Source: DAOTTW01 sp034437615 (lineage in GTDB: Bacteria > Chloroflexota > Anaerolineae > Aggregatilineales > Phototrophicaceae). Taken from it: a stretch of DNA of 5,109 nucleotides. The stretch covers positions 1 through 5,109 of the forward strand of contig DAOTTW010000061.1 in NCBI GenBank assembly GCA_034437615.1, written 5' to 3'. Shown here piece after piece: positions 1 through 5,109 of the stretch. Under the pieces are notes generated by a model that was not told the origin of the DNA, made no database searches, and saw nothing but the letters and a program-made list of their open reading frames with translations. Both the position numbers and the translations under genes were made by a program. Numbering within the stretch: position 1 is the first letter of the stretch; each line of letters starts with the position of its first letter.

Positions 1-213
1 ATCCGACGACACGGACGCAAGAAATGGAAACGGGTCACAGGCTATCATCGTCGCTCTTTGGCAGAAACCGCTGTCTATCGCTTCAAGACAATCTTCGGAA
101 ACACACTCGCATCACGCACGCTTCGGCGGCAGATTACGGAATCCAAGATTAAAGTTGCCGCGCTCAATCGTATGACCCAACTTGGAATGCCAGATAGCTA
201 TCGTGTGGCATAA
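1..213 (+). CDS. IS5-family transposase, C-terminal 70 residues (5' truncated by window)
   Basis: This is the C-terminal end of a DDE transposase of the IS5 family, which cuts and joins the ends of its own element. The frame is open from base 1 to a TAA at 211-213, followed at once by TAG. The visible residues include GYHRRSLAETAVYRFKTIFG near the start and ALNRMTQLGMPDSY at the end. These are the conserved C-terminal blocks of IS903-like transposases; the Glu of LAET is the likely last acid of the DDE triad. The stop lies 37 bases before the terminal repeat, as expected for a compact IS. The first two catalytic Asp residues lie outside the window, so I cannot tell whether the gene is intact. 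Confidence 0.9.
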   Translation: MRRHGRKKWKRVTGYHRRSLAETAVYRFKTIFGNTLASRTLRRQITESKIKVAALNRMTQLGMPDSYRVA

Positions 214-250
214 TAGCTTCTTACCAGGGACAGGTGCGCTCACTCACCTT

Positions 251-267
251 ATTCATTCAACAAAGCC
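251..267 (-). repeat. Right terminal inverted repeat of the IS
   Basis: The plus-strand sequence ATTCATTCAACAAAGCC is the complement of GGCTTTGTTGAATGAAT, one base different from the IS903-group terminal repeat as I remember it. It lies just downstream of the transposase stop, where the right end should be. The matching left repeat is outside the window. Confidence 0.75.
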
Positions 268-445
268 GTTTGCCGCTATAGTTGTGGGCAAATAATTTCG
301 ACAATATCATGTTTCAAGCATCCGATTTGGCCTGCATTCATGTGCCTTGCGGCACACGGGGTCCGCGTGCGACACCCTGCACAGACGCAGCTTGTACATC
401 TTGCAAGGTAGGGTCATGACCCTCCCGCGCCCGATTGAGCCTAAT

Positions 446-459
446 TTGACAATTGTCGA
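446..459. promoter_or_regulatory. Palindrome overlapping the -35 region, possible operator
   Basis: The ten bases GACAATTGTC (448-457) form a perfect inverted repeat, extended by outer T and A to TTGACAATTGTCGA with one mismatched pair. It sits on the predicted -35 element, about 45 bases before the ATG of the first operon gene, a normal place for a repressor dimer. Short AT-centred palindromes of this sort are typical of GntR-type and similar regulators, but no regulator gene is in the window and the owner is unknown. Confidence 0.35.
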
Positions 460-480
460 TACCATACGGATTTTTATGAT
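453..480 (+). promoter_or_regulatory. Candidate sigma-70-type promoter of the oxidoreductase-sialidase operon
   Basis: A -35-like TTGTCG (453-458, four of six consensus bases) and a -10-like TATGAT (475-480, five of six) are separated by 16 bases. Transcription would start near 487, leaving a leader of about 14 bases that carries the ribosome site AGGGGG (489-494). A perfect TTGACA at 446-451 is the other -35 candidate, but with it the TATGAT is 23 bases away and the 17-base position holds only GATTTT. This is prediction by eye; the leader would be unusually short. Confidence 0.35.
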
Positions 481-500
481 CGCCTTGTAGGGGGAAAGCT

Positions 501-1502
501 ATGCAAAGGGTCGGCATCATCGGTGCGGGGTCATTCGGCGAACAACACGCCCGCGCTATACACGAAGTAGATGGCCTTCAGGTCGTGGCCGCGTCGCGCA
601 CCGAAGCGACAGCGTTGCAAGCATTTGTAGAGCAATTCGACGGCACACCATACACGGATTATCAGGCGTTGCTGGCCGACGCAAATGTAGATACCGTTGT
701 TATTGCCACACCACACCATATACACACGGATATTGTGCTCAGGGCATTACAAGCAGGCAAGCACATCCTGCTGGAAAAGCCAATGGCCCCGACGTTGCAA
801 GAGTGCCAGCAGATCACGGATGCTGTGCAGGCAACCGACCTGAAATTTATGGTAGGGCATGTCAATCACTTCGCACGCGCCTATCAGGTCGCCAAGCAAG
901 TCGTTGAATCCGGCGAGGTGGGCGAAATTGTACTCGGTCAGGCCGCTGTGCAAAAATACTGGTTTGAGAGCTACCGTCGCCATTGGCATCTGGACCGAGC
1001 GACTGGCGGCGGTGTGTGGCTGACCGTTGGCATCCACCCACTGGACCGTATGACATGGTTGATCGACAGCCCGGTGCGCGGCGTTGCGGCGCATTTCAGC
1101 ACGGCCTTTCACGATCAGGCTGCCGATGACCTGGGGCTGGTCTTCCTGCGCTATGAGAGTGGCGCGGCAGGGTCGGTTGTCAGCACAGGCTACGCCAACG
1201 GCGCACCAAAGCACCTGACTGAACTGACGGGCACGAAGGGCATGATGACCATTGATTACACGGGTGGCGTTCACATCGGGCAAAACGAGGCGTGGCGTTT
1301 GCTGCCGGAATCGGTGCCAACAGGCAACTGGATGCACGAGGCGCTTGTCAACGAGTGGCGTGCGTTCAAGGCGTCGATTGACGACGATACCGAAACGCCC
1401 GTCCCGGCAACATTTGCGCTGCACATCATGGATGTGGCCTTCGCTGCCGAACGATCATCGCAAGAGAGGCGCGAAATAGCCATCACAAGCGGGTTGGCCT
1501 GA
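501..1502 (+). CDS. Gfo/Idh/MocA-family NAD(P)-dependent oxidoreductase
   Basis: Cytoplasmic dehydrogenase of 333 residues, at the short end of the family's usual 330-390. The N-terminal Rossmann fold starts with the dinucleotide-binding motif GAGSFG (residues 8-13). The family signature EKP is at 92-94, with Lys93 the expected catalytic lysine. The substrate-binding domain has GGGVWLTVGIHPLD (169-182), where His179 matches the catalytic His of inositol dehydrogenase. The Asp four residues before it in that enzyme is replaced by Thr175. The chosen ATG has a good ribosome site (AGGGGG, six bases upstream) and begins directly with the Rossmann strand. The stop overlaps the sialidase ATG by one base (TGATG), so the two are probably co-translated. 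The family acts on sugars, inositols and related polyols. Next to a sialidase and a sialate lyase it could process a modified sialic acid, as NanOx/YjhC do, but nothing in the sequence fixes the substrate. Confidence 0.92.
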   Translation: MQRVGIIGAGSFGEQHARAIHEVDGLQVVAASRTEATALQAFVEQFDGTPYTDYQALLADANVDTVVIATPHHIHTDIVLRALQAGKHILLEKPMAPTLQECQQITDAVQATDLKFMVGHVNHFARAYQVAKQVVESGEVGEIVLGQAAVQKYWFESYRRHWHLDRATGGGVWLTVGIHPLDRMTWLIDSPVRGVAAHFSTAFHDQAADDLGLVFLRYESGAAGSVVSTGYANGAPKHLTELTGTKGMMTIDYTGGVHIGQNEAWRLLPESVPTGNWMHEALVNEWRAFKASIDDDTETPVPATFALHIMDVAFAAERSSQERREIAITSGLA

Positions 1503-3400
1503 TGCCTGCTGAACCGATTGCGCGCTGGACCCTGAACGACATCGGTCTGCTAGACCTCGCAGCATGGACGACACAACTTGACGCGCTGCCGAACGCGAGT
1601 TTTAGCGTCAGCCTGTGGGCCTATGTGACCGAAATACAGCGCACGCAGGTGATCGCAGCATACGAGACACCGGACGCATCAGGTTGGGAGTTACAGCTAC
1701 GCAATGGCTTGCTGAGTTGGCGCTATCAACAACGCATGGATGTCAATACGCTGGAAGATGTCGGTGTGTTTGCACAGATTGCGGGGCTTGAGCGCTGGTA
1801 TCATGTGCTGTGTGTTGCTGATGCGTCACAACAGCGCCTTGTACTTTATCTCAATGGCGTGCGCACGGACGACGACCCACCCGCAAAACCTCTGGAAACG
1901 TTAGGGCAAGGCACGTTGCACATTGGCGGCTACACGGACCCCGCAGGTGGTCACTATGATTATACGTTTGGGCGCAACGGCTCTGGTCTGGTGGATGACG
2001 TGCGCATCTATGATCGTGCCCTGTCAGCCGATGAGGTTCAGGCGCTGCTGCCAGCGAAAGCCGACGCACCACACGTAGCCTTCACGTATGCGACAGAGCA
2101 AGACGACGCACCGACAAACGTCAGCTTCAGCGCTGAGGTCGTGCCGGATGCACGCGGCACCATCTGGACGTTTGGCGATGGTGGGCGCGCGTTAGGGCAG
2201 GCTGTGACGCATCGCTACGAATACGCCGGACACTATCGCGTTGGCCTGACCGTCATCGGGCCAGATTATCAGCAAGCAGAATCCATGCAGACGCTAGCAT
2301 TAGGTGGATTGCAGCAGCCAATAGCGCGCAGTGTCTTCGTCAACGGCACCGAGGGCTACGCCTGCTATCGCATCCCGGCGCTTGTCTGCACGCCGTCTGG
2401 TGCGTTGCTGGCTTTCGCTGAAGGGCGCTTAGACGCTTGTAGCGACTCAACGCTTGAAATCCATCTGGTGTGCAAGCGCAGCAGCGATAACGGCCATACC
2501 TGGGGGCCGCTGCAAGTCGTGGCGCGCAACCTGAGCGACAGCGAACGGCGTGTGATTCACAATCCCTCGCCTGTTGTGGACCGCGAGACCGGGCGCGTTG
2601 TGATGCTGTACAACAAGGCCGAACATAACGAGTGGGAACTGGCACAGGGCGAGGGTATCAGCCGCATTTGTTGCATCATCAGCGACGACGACGGGCAGAC
2701 GTGGCACGACGAGACCGATGTCACAGCGCAGGTGCATCAGCCCAACGTGTGGCGCGTGCAGCGTCCGACTTTGGGCCATGCGATTCAGTTGCGTAGTGGG
2801 CGCTTGGTCCATGCGGGTGTGTTCACAACGGGTGAGCGCAGCGTGTTTCAATCGCAGAATTATCTATTTTGGAGCGATGACGGCGGCGACACCTGGCGGC
2901 GCGGCCCCGAAATCCCGACGGTTGGCCTGAATGAGGCGACCCTGGCCGAATTAGACGACGGTAGCATCCTCATCAACAGCCGCGCTTATCGCGATGAAAA
3001 ATCAGTCGGCTTGCGGGCGGTCACTGTGGCGCATTTCATCAACGCTGATACGGTCATGTACGAGCCGACGCGCTACGAGCAAACGTTGATTGATCCGGCG
3101 GTGCAAGCCAGCATGTTGCGCTATAACTTCAGCGATCAGGCCGCGTATGGCAAGCGTAGTCGGCTGCTGTTCGTGAATCCGGCGCACCCTAAAGCGCGCC
3201 ACAACCTGACAATACGCCTCAGCTATGACGAGGGCGCAAGCTGGCCCATCTCACGCACGCTTGATCCCGGTCCGGCATCGTATAGCGATGTGGTGGTGCA
3301 GGGCGATGGCAATATCGGCGTGCTGTATGAGCGTGGCAATCAGGGCGGCATCGTGTATACAGATGTTTTGCTGAATTGGCTCGAAAGTGAGGTGACCTGA
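1502..3400 (+). CDS. GH33 exo-alpha-sialidase with N-terminal LamG and PKD domains
   Basis: Predicted sialidase of 632 residues that would release terminal sialic acids from glycans. Residues about 1-185 form a LamG/concanavalin-like jelly roll (FSVSLWAYV at 34-42, LYLNGV at 115-120, VDDVRIYDRALS at 164-175), probably a glycan-binding module. Residues about 190-267 form a PKD domain (WTFGDG at 222-227). Residues about 275-632 are the six-bladed sialidase propeller with four Asp boxes (327-334, 394-401, 458-465, 574-581). The active site looks complete: arginine triad Arg290 (in YRIP), Arg494 (INSR) and Arg566 (ARHN), Arg309 of EGR, acid/base Asp315, Glu478 and nucleophile Tyr594 (YSD) with Glu610. 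No signal peptide, membrane segment or anchor is visible, and the in-frame sequence just upstream of the ATG is also not signal-like, which is odd for a glycan-binding sialidase. Whether it is hydrolytic or intramolecular trans (giving 2,7-anhydro-Neu5Ac) cannot be told by eye. It shares one base with each neighbour. Confidence 0.9.
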   Translation: MPAEPIARWTLNDIGLLDLAAWTTQLDALPNASFSVSLWAYVTEIQRTQVIAAYETPDASGWELQLRNGLLSWRYQQRMDVNTLEDVGVFAQIAGLERWYHVLCVADASQQRLVLYLNGVRTDDDPPAKPLETLGQGTLHIGGYTDPAGGHYDYTFGRNGSGLVDDVRIYDRALSADEVQALLPAKADAPHVAFTYATEQDDAPTNVSFSAEVVPDARGTIWTFGDGGRALGQAVTHRYEYAGHYRVGLTVIGPDYQQAESMQTLALGGLQQPIARSVFVNGTEGYACYRIPALVCTPSGALLAFAEGRLDACSDSTLEIHLVCKRSSDNGHTWGPLQVVARNLSDSERRVIHNPSPVVDRETGRVVMLYNKAEHNEWELAQGEGISRICCIISDDDGQTWHDETDVTAQVHQPNVWRVQRPTLGHAIQLRSGRLVHAGVFTTGERSVFQSQNYLFWSDDGGDTWRRGPEIPTVGLNEATLAELDDGSILINSRAYRDEKSVGLRAVTVAHFINADTVMYEPTRYEQTLIDPAVQASMLRYNFSDQAAYGKRSRLLFVNPAHPKARHNLTIRLSYDEGASWPISRTLDPGPASYSDVVVQGDGNIGVLYERGNQGGIVYTDVLLNWLESEVT

Positions 3401-3936
3401 TGCGGCTTGTTAGATATTCACATCCGAAGGGCTTGATGTCGCTTGGCCTTGTCGTCAAGCATCCGCATGATGGGCAAGATTGGGTGTTTGATCCTGCTCT
3501 GACCATGCAACGACTTGGATTGTATGCGTCGCGTGGCACGTCACCGCTACATGTGCGCAGACATGAGTTCGGTACGAGAAACATGCCGGGTAGCATCACA
3601 GGTGCATTGATCGTGCCCGGGTTTTTTGACGAATTGCGTCAACTGCACGATTTTCTGTTGCGCTTTCTGGAACAGGCCGACACATATATCCTAATGCAGG
3701 CTGGTTGGCCCCTGAACGATGTGCGTCTGCTGGCACCGATCCCGGAGCCGCGTCTGTTCTTTGGGCTGGTGCAGAACAGCCCGACGCAAGCTGGCGATGT
3801 CGTCACACTTGGGCGTTTGTCGCAGCGTTTGCATTTGCCGTTGAGCACGCAATTACAGGGCGGAACGAGCGCTTACGCCGAAATTGACGGGATAGGCCGC
3901 GTCGATTTTCGCTTACTGGACCAGCGCACGCGCTAA
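3400..3936 (+). CDS. FAH-family protein lacking its catalytic core (internally deleted, probably inactive)
   Basis: The 178-residue product reads as two ends of a fumarylacetoacetate hydrolase-family enzyme joined together. Residues 1-127 resemble the N-terminal domain and the entry to the core: MRLVRYSHPKG at the start, then DVRLLAPIPEP (107-117) and FFGLVQN (120-126), the place where family members have the GLNY-type strand. Residues about 130-172 resemble the family's last part: AGDVVTLG (131-138) and the closing AEIDGIGRVDF (160-170). The stretch normally between them, with the Glu-Glu-Asp metal ligands, is missing. Full members are about 280-300 residues, so roughly 110-120 are gone, yet the frame is kept. 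The ATG overlaps the sialidase stop (TGATG) and has a strong ribosome site, GAGGTG (3389-3394). Family members hydrolyse or dehydrate 2-keto acids, which would suit sugar-acid breakdown, but this version should not bind metal. A natural mini-protein or an assembly collapse are alternatives. Confidence 0.75.
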   Translation: MRLVRYSHPKGLMSLGLVVKHPHDGQDWVFDPALTMQRLGLYASRGTSPLHVRRHEFGTRNMPGSITGALIVPGFFDELRQLHDFLLRFLEQADTYILMQAGWPLNDVRLLAPIPEPRLFFGLVQNSPTQAGDVVTLGRLSQRLHLPLSTQLQGGTSAYAEIDGIGRVDFRLLDQRTR

Positions 3937-4838
3937 AGCTGCGCCAGTTCCGCAAAATCTGTCTGCGCGATTTTCCCCGCTAGCGCCTGCTGTTGTTCTG
4001 CTGTCATGGGCAGGGCAGGTAAGCGCGCCGGGCCAACATCCGCGCCGATCAGATCGGAGAGCACAGCCCGCAGGGCACTGTTGAAGTTGTGTTTGAAAAG
4101 CGTCTCGGTGACTTTGTTAGCGCGAACTTGCAGCGTGTGGGCGGCGGCAAAGTCGCCGGAGTTTACATGCGCGTGCATCTGGCGGTAGACCCCTGGCATG
4201 ACGTTCAGTGTGGAGCCAATCGCACCTGTTGCGCCAAGCATGGCCGCGTACACGCATTGTTCATCCATGCCGGAGAGCATCGTCCAGCGCTCCGCGCCGA
4301 GATGTGCGTTGCCCAGTGCCTGTATGCGACTAAATTCGTACATATTCGACCCCGTATATTTGGTTCCGCCCAGGTTCGGGATGTGCATGAGCCTTTCTAC
4401 GAGTGTGTAGGCGTCAAAATCTGGCAGTAAGATGTAAACCAGGAAGGGCAGCTCGGGTGTGACGGCGGCAAGCGTCTCGTAATATGCTACGATGCTCTCA
4501 GGCTGCTTATACAACGGCGGGATTATGCTGCTGATAGCGCTTGCGCCGTGCTCGTGGGCATGTTTAGCCAGCATAACCGCGTCATCGGCGGCTGTCGCGC
4601 CGACGTGCAGCATCACAGGCACGCGACCGTTGACCTGTTTCAGGACCGTTTCGGCCAGGATTCTGCGCTGCTCGACGGGCATGAAGATGCCTTCGCCCGT
4701 CGTACCACCAACGTAGAAACCATTGACGCGCTTATCCAGCAGATAATCGACCAGACTGCGCAGTGCTGGGACGTTGACGCTGTTATCTGGGTTACTTGGG
4801 GTGATTAATGCAGGCCAGATGCCCGTGAATTTCTGCAT
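3933..4838 (-). CDS. nanA: DHDPS/NAL-family class I aldolase, probable N-acetylneuraminate lyase
   Basis: Cytoplasmic TIM-barrel lyase of 301 residues, normal length for the family. It would split N-acetylneuraminate into N-acetylmannosamine and pyruvate through a Schiff base. The pyruvate-binding motif is YVGGTTGEG (42-50), close to the YVGGSTGE of sialate lyases. Tyr135 is the expected catalytic Tyr and Lys160 (in GGTKYTGS) the Schiff-base lysine. Asp192-Glu193 (SGMDE) and Ser209 (IGST) match Asp191, Glu192 and Ser208, which hold the sialic acid glycerol chain in the E. coli enzyme; this favours NanA over dihydrodipicolinate synthase. One oddity is YILLP in place of the usual YNIP after Tyr135. 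The start has GAGGA (4848-4852, minus strand) nine bases upstream. The gene faces the sialidase operon and its TAG overlaps the TAA of the FAH-like gene. Other keto-acid aldolases or dehydratases of the superfamily remain possible. Confidence 0.8.
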   Translation of the reverse strand: MQKFTGIWPALITPSNPDNSVNVPALRSLVDYLLDKRVNGFYVGGTTGEGIFMPVEQRRILAETVLKQVNGRVPVMLHVGATAADDAVMLAKHAHEHGASAISSIIPPLYKQPESIVAYYETLAAVTPELPFLVYILLPDFDAYTLVERLMHIPNLGGTKYTGSNMYEFSRIQALGNAHLGAERWTMLSGMDEQCVYAAMLGATGAIGSTLNVMPGVYRQMHAHVNSGDFAAAHTLQVRANKVTETLFKHNFNSALRAVLSDLIGADVGPARLPALPMTAEQQQALAGKIAQTDFAELAQL

Positions 4839-4879
4839 GGCTTGTTATCCTCGCCTTGTCGTTTGGTAAAGCATTTCAG

Positions 4880-5041
4880 TTAGGTGCTATGACCAGAACT
4901 GCCAAGCGCGTCTACCGACGCCTTGCTGGTTGTGCCTTCAAAGTGGGCTTTCAAGCCCGCGATTTCACCCAGCACGCCCTGTGCGATGTACAGCGTATCA
5001 CTGTAGCGCCCAGGCGACTGTCTCGCGGTTGTTTGGCGCAT
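4880..5041 (-). pseudogene. Unrecognised C-terminal coding segment, overlapping the aldolase fragment
   Basis: A second minus-strand frame ends at TAA (4880-4882) and is open across the aldolase fragment to the window edge. It could start at an ATG at 5039-5041 to give 53 residues, but from about 5010 leftward it looks like the real coding frame: RYSDTLYIAQGVLGEIAG, then LKAHFEG and a Gly/Ser-rich tail. I do not recognise the family. It takes over almost exactly where the aldolase fragment meets its stop, as if the 3' end of one gene were joined out of frame to the 5' part of another. Its stop lies 41 bases before the lyase ATG on the same strand, so the original gene was probably in an operon with the lyase. 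No ribosome site is obvious before the ATG. Confidence 0.4.
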
Positions 5042-5108
5042 GTTCAGTATCCAACCACACGAAGTCGAGCACGTTGAGATTAGCCAGGAAGCGCGGCCAG
5101 CGTGGTTG
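4998..5108 (-). pseudogene. HpcH/HpaI-family aldolase fragment ending at a premature stop
   Basis: Reading leftward from the window edge, 36 codons are open before a TGA at 4998-5000. They give FVWLDTEHAPNNRETVAW, matching the region around the catalytic His of class II HpcH/HpaI aldolases (EHAPNN is also in E. coli HpaI, as I remember it). These enzymes cleave 4-hydroxy-2-keto acids to pyruvate and an aldehyde. The family is about 250-260 residues and this segment should lie near residues 25-60, so about 200 residues, including the metal-binding Glu and Asp, should follow but do not. The gene is therefore truncated by a deletion or frameshift; its 5' part lies outside the window. Confidence 0.65.
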
Positions 5109-5109
5109 C

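Larger units (their letters stand above)
1..267 (+). mobile_element. IS5-family (IS903-like) insertion sequence, right end only
   Basis: The first 267 bases read as the 3' part of an insertion sequence: the C-terminus of a DDE transposase, a short non-coding tail of 37 bases, then a terminal inverted repeat ending in GCC. Read inward on the minus strand the end is GGCTTTGTTGAATGAAT, which I recall as nearly the same as the IS903-group terminal repeat (GGCTTTGTTGAATAAAT). The left end lies outside the window, so the size and the target duplication cannot be checked. IS903-type elements duplicate 9 bp, so 268-276 would be the right copy of the duplicated target if the element ends at 267. Confidence 0.8.
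268..500. other. Intergenic region between IS end and operon
   Basis: No convincing gene is present in these 233 bases. A 60-codon minus-strand frame over 338-520 has no recognisable product and runs into the oxidoreductase start. The stretch contains a small perfect stem (TGTGCC-TTGC-GGCACA, 341-356) with no T-run after it, so it is not a standard terminator. It also contains TCGACAAT at 298-305, the reverse complement of ATTGTCGA at 452-459, and the promoter/palindrome region described separately. The part before about 440 may be decayed sequence or the target of the IS insertion. Confidence 0.5.

Noticed and set aside
341..356. Stem-loop TGTGCC-TTGC-GGCACA as a terminator
   Set aside because: The stem is only six pairs and no T-run follows on either strand, so there is not enough for an intrinsic terminator.
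747..1424. 225-codon open frame on the minus strand
   Set aside because: It lies wholly inside the well-supported oxidoreductase gene, shows no family motif, is rich in Arg, Cys and His as shadow frames of GC-rich genes are, and has no gene-like context.
2447..2851. 134-codon minus-strand frame inside the sialidase gene
   Set aside because: The plus-strand product here carries Asp boxes and catalytic residues; the antisense product has no recognisable domain.
3219..3599. 126-codon minus-strand frame across the sialidase/FAH-like junction
   Set aside because: It overlaps two plus-strand genes with clear homology and a coupled start-stop; the product looks like an antisense shadow.
4089..4430. 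113-codon plus-strand frame inside the lyase gene
   Set aside because: The lyase on the other strand has complete active-site motifs over this stretch; the plus-strand product has none.
4945..4958. Perfect stem GGGCTT-TC-AAGCCC as a regulatory hairpin
   Set aside because: It lies within the apparent coding frame (encoding GLKA), has a two-base loop too tight to fold as drawn, and no T-run follows.
4856..5077. 73-codon plus-strand frame at the right end
   Set aside because: The minus strand carries an aldolase block with EHAPNN over the same bases; the plus-strand product has no recognisable feature.

Overview
The window is about 5.1 kb of bacterial, moderately GC-rich chromosomal DNA. The end of an insertion sequence lies on the left, a tight plus-strand operon of three genes in the middle, and a convergent minus-strand unit on the right. 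The protein mix (a Gfo/Idh/MocA oxidoreductase, a LamG-PKD-sialidase, an FAH-family protein, a DHDPS/NAL-family lyase and an HpaI-like aldolase fragment) is what one meets in carbohydrate- and sugar-acid-degrading bacteria such as Chloroflexota, Planctomycetota or Verrucomicrobiota. I cannot name the organism from the sequence alone.

Layout. Bases 1-267 are the 3' end of an IS5-family (IS903-like) element: the last 70 codons of the transposase plus the right terminal inverted repeat. Bases 268-500 are non-coding and hold a candidate promoter with an overlapping perfect palindrome just ahead of the operon. Three plus-strand genes follow, each overlapping the next by one base at a TGATG junction: an NAD(P)-dependent oxidoreductase (501-1502), a GH33 sialidase with N-terminal LamG and PKD domains but no visible signal peptide (1502-3400), and an FAH-family protein that appears to have lost its catalytic core (3400-3936). 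The fourth gene, on the minus strand (3933-4838), is a probable N-acetylneuraminate lyase whose stop codon overlaps the stop of the FAH-like gene. Upstream of it on the minus strand (4880-5109) are remains of coding sequence: a piece of an HpcH/HpaI aldolase containing the catalytic His, cut off by a stop, and in another frame an unrecognised C-terminal segment.

Working together. A sialidase next to a lyase that keeps the sialic-acid-binding Asp-Glu and Ser residues suggests release of a sialic acid and its cleavage to N-acetylmannosamine and pyruvate. The oxidoreductase is in the right place to act on a modified sialic acid, as known NanOx/YjhC enzymes of the same superfamily do for 2,7-anhydro-Neu5Ac, but that role rests only on context here. 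The FAH-like and HpaI-like remnants point to a 2-keto-acid/sugar-acid function that is now eroded. Two gene remnants plus an IS end in 5 kb suggest a locus undergoing rearrangement.
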